This document shows, in pieces, positions 24,257-31,683 of a DNA stretch of 64,000 nt. Numbering within the stretch: the first letter of the stretch is position 1; the number at the start of each line of letters is the position of its first letter. The stretch comes from Chengkuizengella marina (lineage in GTDB: Bacteria > Bacillota > Bacilli > Paenibacillales > KCTC-33759). Made by a program: the position numbers and the translations under genes. The stretch lies in NCBI RefSeq assembly GCF_009910845.1, contig NZ_SIJB01000012.1, forward strand, positions 62,001-126,000. Reading direction: 5' to 3'. The notes under the pieces were generated by a model that saw nothing but the letters and a program-made list of their open reading frames with translations, searched no databases and was not told the origin of the DNA.

Positions 24257-24598
24257 ATGAAAGTAAATAAACTAACACCTGGTTCAAATATGATATGGGA
24301 AGCCAGTCGCATGATGCTACCTGAACATAAAGAACTCATGAACTATTATCAAAAAGAAAGAAATAGAAAAACGAAACCAGTACTTGAAGAGGAAGAAGTC
24401 AATATTATATCTCAACAGTTATCTGAGTCTATGTTAAGTAAATCACAAATCACAATTGAGTTGTTCAGAGCTTTTGGTCAGAATGCGTTTAAAACTGGGA
24501 CAGTAACCAAATTTGATACTAAATTAAGACAAATAAAATTAGATTATGACGATGAATATAAGTGGATTAAGTTTCAAGAGATTGTGGGGGTGTCCTGA
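24257..24598 (+). CDS. YolD-like protein (SOS-regulated), second intact copy
   Basis: The 113-aa protein is nearly identical to the product of 11402, with the same LTPGSNMIWEASRMMLPEH start and EWIK-type C-terminal block (here YKWIKFQEIVGV). AAGGGGTG lies 6 nt before the ATG at 24257; an in-frame GTG upstream is inside that site. The stop TGA is directly followed by the next ATG, so translation is coupled. No Y-family polymerase is adjacent. Confidence 0.8.
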   Translation: MKVNKLTPGSNMIWEASRMMLPEHKELMNYYQKERNRKTKPVLEEEEVNIISQQLSESMLSKSQITIELFRAFGQNAFKTGTVTKFDTKLRQIKLDYDDEYKWIKFQEIVGVS

Positions 24599-24898
24599 AT
24601 GCTAACAGACCTTGAAAGAAAAATATTACGTATCCTATATAACTTCCCTCATTCAATAAAAAAAAGAATGCCAACCATTCGAGAACTTGAAATCAAAACA
24701 GGCAAAGACGAAAAAACAGTCCGTTCAGTATTAAACGGACTTGTAAGAGGTGGGTATATAGAAAGTCCTGACGGTAATACTCAAAACATAAAAATTATAA
24801 ATACACGTGATTATGATTCGCCTTTTAAAAGAAAAAATACACATAATAAAAAAGAGGTGCTTACTAACTTAGTAAGTACCAAAGTATCCAAAAAATAA
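24599..24898 (+). CDS. Winged-helix protein coupled to yolD-like gene, longer form
   Basis: The 99-aa protein shares residues 1-75 with the product of 11743, including MPTIRELEIKTGKDEKTVRS and LNGLVRGGYIE. It differs by an added basic tail (KRKNTHNKKE and onward) created where the shorter copy stops. It is likely a small DNA-binding protein induced with YolD. The tail could strengthen nucleic acid binding, but this is only inference. Confidence 0.72.
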   Translation: MLTDLERKILRILYNFPHSIKKRMPTIRELEIKTGKDEKTVRSVLNGLVRGGYIESPDGNTQNIKIINTRDYDSPFKRKNTHNKKEVLTNLVSTKVSKK

Positions 24899-25007
24899 AC
24901 TAAAGAAAAAAATAAAAAAGGTAAAAAAATTAAAAAAACAAAGTCTAATGTAGATAATAGTTTAGCTATGGAAATTGGTCAAATCTTATAATTTCATAAT
25001 TGTTTAT
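24899..25007 (+). other. A-rich gene-free stretch after the SOS cassette
   Basis: Mostly A-rich lysine-like codons without a start. It may be a former longer tail of the winged-helix gene. Confidence 0.3.
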
Positions 25008-25153
25008 GATATTTGAAAGTGATAAAAAACAGGTGTTTTAGATAATATATTGGGTTATTGAAATGCTCCTTTAAAGATAGATAGATTAATAAAATTTGCT
25101 TCTAAAAGAGGAGTATTTTTCTGTGGTTAGGGAATAGATAGGTGGATTAATAG
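25008..25153 (+). repeat. cotJC-tail repeat, copy 3
   Basis: It matches 8889-9041: the last nine cotJC codons (FESDKKQVF form) and downstream bases through GGTTAGGGAATAGATAGGTGG. Bases 25154-25436 hold several broken frames (one reads LEGVTPIYTLLTLC) but no supported gene. Confidence 0.75.
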
Positions 25154-25436
25154 AGAAACGATTGAGGATTTAGGGCTGAAATAAAAGACATTGATGGATG
25201 GAAGTATGATTAAACTTTATTTCAAACAGTGTATTTATCATGATAACAGGTATAGAAACGATTGATTAGAGAAAATGAAAATGATATAAAGTATTTGGAA
25301 GGAGTTACACCTATTTATACGTTGCTAACTTTATGCCAATGATGATCCTGAGAAGTCTTTGCACTTAAACTTACATTCTACAATCAGTCATCAGTAAATA
25401 CTTTTGATTGTAATACTGATGGAGTTTGGTATATTT

Positions 25437-25583
25437 TTACCATTGCGCATATTCTAAAACTGCTAGATACATTAAACGCGTTGCATTCCAACTACTGCTT
25501 CCCCATGAAGCAACAAGAATGATAACTAAAAGTATAAATAATACTAATACAATTGCAGCTCCAGAACCACTGTGTCCACTCAT
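25437..25583 (-). CDS. YjcZ-like membrane microprotein (48 aa)
   Basis: The protein is MSGHSGSGAAIVLVLFILLV continuing to IILVASWGSSSWN, with a 15-residue tail ending EYAQW. It has one transmembrane helix with the family core. AAAGGAGGGGG precedes the ATG. The tail differs from 10666 and may be read-through of a decayed 3' end. Likely a spore membrane peptide. Confidence 0.65.
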   Translation of the reverse strand: MSGHSGSGAAIVLVLFILLVIILVASWGSSSWNATRLMYLAVLEYAQW

Positions 25584-25613
25584 GTTACCCCCTCCTTTCA
25601 ATATGATGTACTA

Positions 25614-25641
25614 TACTCTATGTTTATAAAATCTATTTTGA
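25614..25641 (-). promoter_or_regulatory. Mother-cell-type promoter for the 48-aa gene
   Basis: TCA, 16 nt, CATAGAGTA on the minus strand. Confidence 0.55.
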
Positions 25642-25684
25642 CTGGACTGGTGTTCTAGTGCATGTACACATTTTTCATAGATTA

Positions 25685-25712
25685 AAACCCCACTAGTTAA
25701 ATAGTGAGGTTT
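25685..25712. terminator. Repeated palindrome near YjcZ-like promoter
   Basis: AAACCCCACTA / TAGTGAGGTTT, the same unit as at 10997. From 25713 to 26049 I see only a short CCTCCT/AGGAGG hairpin and no gene. Confidence 0.5.
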
Positions 25713-26049
25713 ACACCGTAGAGAGATATATATGAGCGCACACCCTCCTATTACTAGGAGGTAATATATTCTATGTTCCAACAAATCATTTGGTATAGAC
25801 AAGTGACTTGCTTGTTTGAAAATGTGCTCTATCCTATTTATAAATTATATAAGTTCGTAAAGGGTGAATAATATTATTCCAACATATCCACCCTCCTTAA
25901 CAATAAAGAACCATGTTATTAAATAAGCAAGGTTTTGAATTTACGGTATAAAATATTCATCTAATCTCTCATTCTTCATAGGTTGATAAAATACTTGGAT
26001 GTAATTATTAATGAAAGATAAAAGAAGACATTTCATTATTTTATAATTT

Positions 26050-26088
26050 TTTACATTTATTTCATACTTTCTTTACATTTATTTGTTA
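26050..26088 (+). promoter_or_regulatory. Putative PhoP box upstream of the PrcB-like gene
   Basis: Four hexamers with exact 11-bp period: TTTACA (26050), TTCATA (26061), TTTACA (26072), TTGTTA (26083). The PhoP consensus is TT(A/C/T)A(C/T)A with 5-nt spacers, so two are exact matches and two are partial. Confidence 0.55.
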
Positions 26089-26138
26089 AGCTTCTTATTG
26101 TGCTTGAAAATAAACGATAAGAAAAGAGGAGAAAAGTT

Positions 26139-26513
26139 ATGAAATTCAAAAAAATTGGCATTGCTGCCATAGCTTTAGCAATGATATTATCTTTGCCATC
26201 TTTTAATTCTAATGCTTCTGCTAATGGCGTAAACGTAGAAGTAAATTCAACTACCCCTGATGAAAAAGTTACCTTTAAAGTAGAGACAGTTAATGAAGAA
26301 GTAGATAAAGTTACTTTATCTTGGGGAGAAAAACCAAATACAGGCTATTCTATAGAAATTACATCTGTGGACTTTGTTAATAATGAAGCTGTCATTCATT
26401 ATCAACTTCATTACCCAAGCGAGGGTATGTTCTACGCTCCGGTAATTACTGAACCTAAAGCAGAAACTTATATTTCAACTTCATTAACATTCAGTATTCA
26501 ACTGGAAAAATAA
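26139..26513 (+). CDS. Secreted PrcB-like small protein
   Basis: This 124-aa protein has a signal peptide (to about residue 27, ASA). The mature part carries GEKPNTGYSIEITSVDF and a following VIHYQLHYP segment, the core of the PrcB C-terminal domain found in protease-complex subunits and stand-alone secreted proteins. AAGAGGAGA precedes the ATG. A PhoP-box-like repeat lies 50 nt upstream, suggesting expression under phosphate limitation. A role with the subtilase at 15873 is possible but not shown. Confidence 0.7.
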   Translation: MKFKKIGIAAIALAMILSLPSFNSNASANGVNVEVNSTTPDEKVTFKVETVNEEVDKVTLSWGEKPNTGYSIEITSVDFVNNEAVIHYQLHYPSEGMFYAPVITEPKAETYISTSLTFSIQLEK

Positions 26514-26717
26514 AAAACATAGTTATCTCCTTACATTTTTCCAAAAATGATAAAGAGTTTTTTTCTTCCAAATCGAGTGAGATACACAATAACGTCTTTA
26601 AAGTTTTTGCTTCATTAACTTTTCAAACTCAGGACGTTCCAATATGCAATTCTTTGGATTATTTGTTCACATCCATAACTTTTTAGCTTTTGAAAAATTG
26701 CCATACACCAAGTTGGA

Positions 26718-26863
26718 TTAGGAGCTAAATTCTTACCAGTTTTATCTCTAGCATTAGAGGTAGCAACTGGTATTTTTTATGTTGCTCCTGGTGATCTAAA
26801 ACAAATGTAATGGAATTAGCTGCAAGTGGATTGGAGTGGTGTGAAAAAACAGTACAGAAATGA
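26718..26863 (+). pseudogene. Holin remnant (copy 4)
   Basis: Encodes GLGAKFLPVLSLALEVATGI and FYVAPGDLKQ, then small losses break the frame before the VQK-stop end. The bases 26514-26717 contain no recognisable gene. A partial terminator (CCCACTGGCTTAAG) follows. Confidence 0.65.
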
Positions 26864-26904
26864 GTAAAATACCCACTGGCTTAAGATAGCGAATTATTAT
26901 AGCA

Positions 26905-27050
26905 AGGTATAAGTATAGGGTGTAGGATAGAACACAATTTTGCTATATTGGTATTTAAGTCCAATCGAATAGATTTCTTACCACATAAATTAACATAAAT
27001 AGATTTCGATTGGAGGTGAAATAATGACTTATTATTTTGATAGAACGTTT
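26905..27050 (+). pseudogene. Duplicated leader and start of the plus-strand cysteine-rich gene
   Basis: It aligns with 19847-19992, including AACACAATTTTGCTAT, the CCAATCGAA / TTCGATTGG inverted repeat, the ribosome site and the first codons (MTYYFDRTF at 27024). After FDRTF the coding sequence is replaced by holin-type terminator sequence (27079-27116). Confidence 0.65.
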
Positions 27051-27239
27051 CAAAATTTAAATATTCATATAGTACAATCTCCACTGACTTTCACAAGCTG
27101 GTAGGGAATTTTTTTTTTTATTATTTTTTCACATTTTTTATAAAAAATCGTTATGATATAAGTATAAAAAACAATCAAGTTCAATACACAATTTACTATA
27201 GTGTTAGATTATATTCTACCAAGAAAAGGAGTAATCAAA

Positions 27240-28115
27240 TTGATAAACAAAAATCAGACCGTAGCAACGTTTTCAATTGTTGGTTTTGATCCAAAAACAA
27301 AGGAATTGGGCATTGCGGTACAATCAAAATTTCTGGGCGTAGGAGCGGTGGTTCCATGGGCAAAAGCGGGTGTAGGGGCAGTTGCAACGCAATCCTATGC
27401 AAATACATCTTATGGTCCTGAAGGTTTGGAGTTAATGGCTGGCGGAAAAAGTGCTCAAGAAACGATGGATGTATTAGTTGAAAAGGACATTGAAAAACAA
27501 TCCAGGCAAGTAGGAATTGTTGATGCGAATGGGAATTCAGCTACTTTTACTGGAAGTGATTGTTATCATTGGGCGGGAGGGATCGCTGGTCCAAATTTTG
27601 CAGCTCAAGGAAATATCCTTGTAAGTGCCAAAACGGTTGAAATGATGGTGGAAACATTTAAAAACAGTGATGGTCAACTTTCTGAGAGATTGTTATCTGC
27701 GTTAGATGCAGGACAAAATGCTGGAGGAGATAGTCGAGGCAAACAGTCAGCAGCATTATTAATTGTAAAGGAACAAGGTGGTTATGGAGGTTTTAATGAT
27801 AGATATATTGATTTACGTGTAGATGATCACCCAGAGCCCATTAAAGAATTAATCCGTCTGCATAAGTTACAACAATTATATTTTTCAAAAACAAAATCTA
27901 ATCATGTTCTAAAAATAAAAGGAGAGGTAAAAGAACAATTAATATCTATATTATCTCAACTAGATTATCTTTCTACAAAAGAAGTGAGCGATGAACACTT
28001 AAATCGTGCTTTTAAAACATTTATACATACAGAAAATTTTGAGGAACGGGACTTAGGTATTGGACGAATAGATAAGGAAGTTTTGGAGTTTATGAAAGGG
28101 ATAGTAAAGAAATAG
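27240..28115 (+). CDS. DUF1028 family protein (Ntn-hydrolase-like)
   Basis: The 291-aa protein begins TVATFSIVGFDP and has VVPWAKAGVGAVATQS, GPNFAAQGN and a GGDSRGKQSAAL block, all typical of DUF1028, whose fold is related to Ntn hydrolases. The conserved threonine near the N-terminus may be the nucleophile; the substrate is unknown. The start is TTG at 27240 with AAAGGAG 8 nt upstream; an in-frame GTG at 27201 has no ribosome site. A C-terminal extension of about 80 residues is present. Confidence 0.85.
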   Translation: MINKNQTVATFSIVGFDPKTKELGIAVQSKFLGVGAVVPWAKAGVGAVATQSYANTSYGPEGLELMAGGKSAQETMDVLVEKDIEKQSRQVGIVDANGNSATFTGSDCYHWAGGIAGPNFAAQGNILVSAKTVEMMVETFKNSDGQLSERLLSALDAGQNAGGDSRGKQSAALLIVKEQGGYGGFNDRYIDLRVDDHPEPIKELIRLHKLQQLYFSKTKSNHVLKIKGEVKEQLISILSQLDYLSTKEVSDEHLNRAFKTFIHTENFEERDLGIGRIDKEVLEFMKGIVKK

Positions 28116-28129
28116 ATTATATTCAATAT

Positions 28130-28189
28130 AACCTTAAAGAAGCCAGTTGCTTGTTTTTAATAAAAACAACCATGGGCTTCTTTAAGGTT
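28130..28189. terminator. Strong bidirectional terminator
   Basis: A perfect 15-bp stem AACCTTAAAGAAGCC / GGCTTCTTTAAGGTT with a T-rich loop. It lies between convergent genes. Confidence 0.85.
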
Positions 28190-28229
28190 TGGTTCATTTG
28201 TTGTTTTTTTTAATTCTTAATATTAGGAA

Positions 28230-28559
28230 TTATTTAGAGTTTCCAGGTTTTAATATACAGCATAATTCTTCTGATAAAATATGATTAACTTCTTCCATGT
28301 TGATTTCATAGTAACTCCAAGTTCCTTTTGTTTCTTTTATAATTATGTTAGCATCTAAAAGAATTTTTAAATGATAGGATAGTTTTGACTGCGGCATTCC
28401 AACGATAGGGATCAAATCACATACACAAGTTGAGCCTTGTTTAGTAAGAATGTTCATGATTTGTAATCTTTTTTTATCTGCTAAGGCTTTAAATTTTTTC
28501 TCATATTTTTCAAAAGACTTTTCTAATCCATGGTCTATTAAAGGAATTTCTTTTAACAT
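28230..28559 (-). CDS. ArsR/SmtB-family transcription regulator
   Basis: This 109-aa winged-helix protein has KALADKKRLQIMNIL (helix 1), STCVCDLIPI (arsenic-type cysteine motif on the third helix), MPQSKLSYHLKILLD (recognition helix) and a GTWSYYEIN wing. A C-terminal ELCCIL adds two more cysteines. The Cys pair suggests sensing of As(III), Cd or another thiophilic metal, or of redox state. No ars or efflux gene is adjacent. The divergent neighbour is a superoxide dismutase gene, which could be a target. Confidence 0.87.
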   Translation of the reverse strand: MLKEIPLIDHGLEKSFEKYEKKFKALADKKRLQIMNILTKQGSTCVCDLIPIVGMPQSKLSYHLKILLDANIIIKETKGTWSYYEINMEEVNHILSEELCCILKPGNSK

Positions 28560-28724
28560 GTTTATTCACCTCTTAAATCAATTATAATTGATGAACTAAA
28601 AAATAAAAAGGGGCCGCACCAAAATATGAATCCATCATTTTCTGTGGGTCTACATTTTTCTGATGGATAGGGTATGGCCATGCATTCATTTGGAAATGCT
28701 GTGAATTAATGAGGTGATCTATAC

Positions 28725-29288
28725 ATGAGTTTCTTTATCAAGAGGAGTATTATTGTATTAAGCGGGATATTTATGATTTTCCTATTAGTCTATATTTATG
28801 AAAATAAAAACTTAACAGTAAATAGTTTAAATGAAACAGAAGCTATCACTATTGAAATTTTGAATAAGGAAGGAGAGAACGTTGGTAAAGGGTTTTTAAA
28901 AGAGGATAGGTCTGGAGTCAAATTACAATTAAACGTACATAGTCTAACAGCAGGGGAGCACGGATTTCATGTACATGAAGTTGGTGAATGCAAAAACCCT
29001 GATTTTATAACTGCTGGTGGACATTTTAATCCAATGGATAAGCAGCATGGTTTTCAAAACCCATCAGGCCATCATTCTGGAGATTTGGAGAATATAATTG
29101 TTAACCTAGATGGTAATGTGAATACGGAAGTTGTATTGAGTAATGTCACCCTTAAAGAAGGGGAAGAACATTCTTTACTTGATCATGATGGTTCTTCCAT
29201 TGTTATTCATCAGCTCAAGGATGATTACTTAACTGACCCTTCGGGAAATTCTGGACCTAGAATTGCATGTGGAGAAATAAACAAATAA
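28725..29288 (+). CDS. sodC: Cu/Zn superoxide dismutase, membrane-anchored
   Basis: This 187-aa protein has an uncleaved-type N-terminal hydrophobic segment (residues 6-24) and then a Cu/Zn SOD fold. Metal ligands are visible: HVH, GGHFNP, the QHG histidine, the last H and D of HHSGDL, and the histidine in VIHQLKDDY; the active-site arginine is in GPRIACG. Unlike B. subtilis YojM, which lacks one copper ligand, the set looks complete here. It disproportionates superoxide outside the membrane. Confidence 0.9.
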   Translation: MSFFIKRSIIVLSGIFMIFLLVYIYENKNLTVNSLNETEAITIEILNKEGENVGKGFLKEDRSGVKLQLNVHSLTAGEHGFHVHEVGECKNPDFITAGGHFNPMDKQHGFQNPSGHHSGDLENIIVNLDGNVNTEVVLSNVTLKEGEEHSLLDHDGSSIVIHQLKDDYLTDPSGNSGPRIACGEINK

Positions 29289-29313
29289 TAATCACAATCC
29301 TTCTTTCTAAGGT

Positions 29314-29341
29314 TTAAAAAAGAAGCAGTTCATTCTGCTTC
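29314..29341 (-). terminator. Terminator of the ATP-grasp operon
   Basis: On the minus strand GAAGCAG / CTGCTTC is followed by TTTTTTAAA. Confidence 0.7.
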
Positions 29342-29384
29342 GTATTCAGTGGTATAGGAAGTATTTCCACAGCATCTTTATAAG

Positions 29385-30506
29385 TCATCTATTTCTTCTT
29401 CGAGACCTTATTGATGAGTTTTTATTATATAACCAGAGTGCGTACTCCAGTGGTCTAACTATAGCATTCGTATACGTTTTTTCTTCACCAATTTTTAAAA
29501 AAACCTTTCTCGCAGGTTTAGGATTCACTTCCAAAAGCCATATTTTCCCTGAACGATCAACGGCAATATCCAGAGCAAGCTCACATAGTTCATAATTTTG
29601 AGACTCTAATTCATTTACAACTGCATAACTCATTAGCTCCATATTTTGTTTAATAGTTTTAACCTGTTGCTCTTTAAACCAAGATTTTAATAATCGATCG
29701 GCAGTAACAGCAGAACCTCCGCCATGAAGATTTGAAGTAACACTTCCTTTAGCCCCTATTCTTCCAGCACAACCAGTAACAACCCATTCACCTATATAGT
29801 TTTTTTGAATTAATAATCGATAATCATGCACACGTCCACTATCTAATTTGATATCAATACCTTGTTGTGCCATGTATTGTTTTTTTGTACTTAAGTTTTT
29901 ACATAATCCAAGAAGTTGAGATTTATTAAGAAGTTGTTTAGGAATGATTTTACGATTATGCTTTCTTCCTTGAATTAAATATTTATGGTCTTTTGTTTTT
30001 TGTATTTTGAGAATCCCCGTTCCTCCTGTACCATTAATCGGTTTAAAAAATGTTTCCTTAGAACCATTTACAAATTGTAATAAATCATCTAGTTTAGTTA
30101 TTAATCTGCTGTCAGGTAAAAACTCCTTTACGACATTGTTATCAGATAATTTATTGTGTACAATCCATTTATTGGATAGTGGTCGATTCAAATAAATAAT
30201 ATAGGGATTATTTTCTCTAAATCTTTTAAGCTGTTTAAATCGAGATGTGGCTTGATATCTACATCTATCAAAAATAATATTAGGGAAATCAGTCCATTTT
30301 CTAATCCATTTTGACTTTGTTTTATTATAAAAGTAGGCATAAATCTTTTTGTTTTTCTCATCTACATTCTCTGGTGAAAAGAGAAATATTTTCATTCCCA
30401 TTTTTTCACCTTGTACCATGAGTTTTTTTAAATAACTTCTTTCATCAAATTGTTTTTTTGAATTTATATATAAAGCCATAACACCTAGGACGGGTTTTGT
30501 TGTCAA
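29385..30506 (-). CDS. YheC/YheD-family ATP-grasp protein (fifth gene)
   Basis: The 373-aa protein has the YheCD ATP-grasp domain: an N-terminal recognition part with NIIFDRCRYQ, FFKPINGTGGTGILKI as the ATP lysine/glycine loop, GSVTSNLHGGGSAV, and the metal site LLEVNPKPARKVF. This layout is shared by all five genes of the array. YheC/YheD are endospore coat-associated proteins; the ligase reaction and substrate are not known. TTG start at 30506 overlaps the upstream stop by 4 nt (TTGA), with GAGGAGGGAGAG before it. Last gene of the operon. Confidence 0.87.
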   Translation of the reverse strand: MTTKPVLGVMALYINSKKQFDERSYLKKLMVQGEKMGMKIFLFSPENVDEKNKKIYAYFYNKTKSKWIRKWTDFPNIIFDRCRYQATSRFKQLKRFRENNPYIIYLNRPLSNKWIVHNKLSDNNVVKEFLPDSRLITKLDDLLQFVNGSKETFFKPINGTGGTGILKIQKTKDHKYLIQGRKHNRKIIPKQLLNKSQLLGLCKNLSTKKQYMAQQGIDIKLDSGRVHDYRLLIQKNYIGEWVVTGCAGRIGAKGSVTSNLHGGGSAVTADRLLKSWFKEQQVKTIKQNMELMSYAVVNELESQNYELCELALDIAVDRSGKIWLLEVNPKPARKVFLKIGEEKTYTNAIVRPLEYALWLYNKNSSIRSRRRNR

Positions 30507-31681
30507 TTTCTCTCCCTCCTCTTTGGTTTATGTGTACTTTTTTGATTGTTCATTAAAAATTGACTATATTTTATGATATTCGTAAGAGACTGGTTTCTAA
30601 TGTGGGGTTCATCAAACTTCATAGGTCTAGAGTTTGCCTCAAAAAACCATATCCTTCCTTTTTCATCTATTCCTAGATCCATGGACATTTCTCCTAATGG
30701 ATATGAGGATGCGCTTTCTATTTGATTACAAATTTTTAAAGTTACTTTTCTTACCTTTTCCAATAATTCATCTGCTTTTTCTTTTCCAAAATATTGAGTT
30801 AACAAAATATTAGGCTCATCAATTTTTCCGCCTCTCGGTACATGTGTTGTGATGCTCTTTGCACCTGCTACTCTAGCACCAATACCTGCTATATTCCAAA
30901 ATCCACTTCCATCTTTTTGAATAAGTACACGTAAGTCAAAAGGGTTATCATAATTTTTTGCTAGCTGAATACCTTGTTGAACAATGTATTTTCCAGGTCC
31001 TGTATTTTTTTTGATCATTTTATGCAAAGCCTGAATGGTTTTGAATTGATAGGTACCTATTGATTTCTTTCTTTGGATTTTCAATTCATACGGAAGTTCT
31101 CCCTCATCTATCATTGTTCTAATTCTCATTATGCCACTTCCAGCTTTACCCTTTACAGGTTTAATATATAGCGTGTCAAATTGCTTTAACAAAGTATTTA
31201 CTTCTTGCCAACCTTTTAATCTTTGTGTTATAGGAACATAATTTTTTGTTTTATTTGATTTTTTTAACCATTGAAATAAACTCCACTTGTTAAAAAAAAA
31301 CGGATTAAATAAATGAACGTTTTGATTTTTTAAACATCTTAAAATTAAACGTCTTGTTTTTGGAAGTGCTTCGTATTTGCGGTAAGAAATCCGATTATAT
31401 AAAACTTTAGGTAAAGGGATTTTTATTCTTCTCCATCTGTTATAGATACCATCATATTGATATCCAAATATTTGTTGTTGATTTAATTTTAAATCTGCAG
31501 TTGTAACGACATATACATTTTGATTATTTTGCTGACCTTTTGTAATAATATCAATAAAATTTTGTTTATTTCCGAGGAAATCGTTGTTTTTATTAGGTAA
31601 TGTTAATATACCAATGATAGGTGCTGCTTCTACTACTTTGCTTTTCACTTTTTTGGTTGTTTTCCTTTTTGCTTCTTTCAT
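30503..31681 (-). CDS. YheC/YheD-family ATP-grasp protein (fourth gene)
   Basis: The 392-aa protein opens with a basic stretch (KRKTTKKVKSK), then IIGILTLP, VLYNRISYRKYE, the ATP loop YIKPVKGKAGSGIMRI, and GEMSMDLGIDEKGRIWFFEAN as the C-terminal metal-binding block. It lacks the 80-residue N-terminal domain of the longer paralogues. The start has GGAAGGAA. Spacing of 2 nt to the preceding gene and overlap with the following one indicate a single transcript. Sequence differences from its sisters suggest distinct substrates or a heteromeric complex; this is inference. Confidence 0.87.
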   Translation of the reverse strand: MKEAKRKTTKKVKSKVVEAAPIIGILTLPNKNNDFLGNKQNFIDIITKGQQNNQNVYVVTTADLKLNQQQIFGYQYDGIYNRWRRIKIPLPKVLYNRISYRKYEALPKTRRLILRCLKNQNVHLFNPFFFNKWSLFQWLKKSNKTKNYVPITQRLKGWQEVNTLLKQFDTLYIKPVKGKAGSGIMRIRTMIDEGELPYELKIQRKKSIGTYQFKTIQALHKMIKKNTGPGKYIVQQGIQLAKNYDNPFDLRVLIQKDGSGFWNIAGIGARVAGAKSITTHVPRGGKIDEPNILLTQYFGKEKADELLEKVRKVTLKICNQIESASSYPLGEMSMDLGIDEKGRIWFFEANSRPMKFDEPHIRNQSLTNIIKYSQFLMNNQKSTHKPKRRERN

Positions 31682-31683
31682 TG

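Noticed and set aside
8919-27200. Possible CRISPR array because of many repeats
   Set aside because: Repeats are gene fragments and terminators of different length, not short regularly spaced units, and no cas genes are present.
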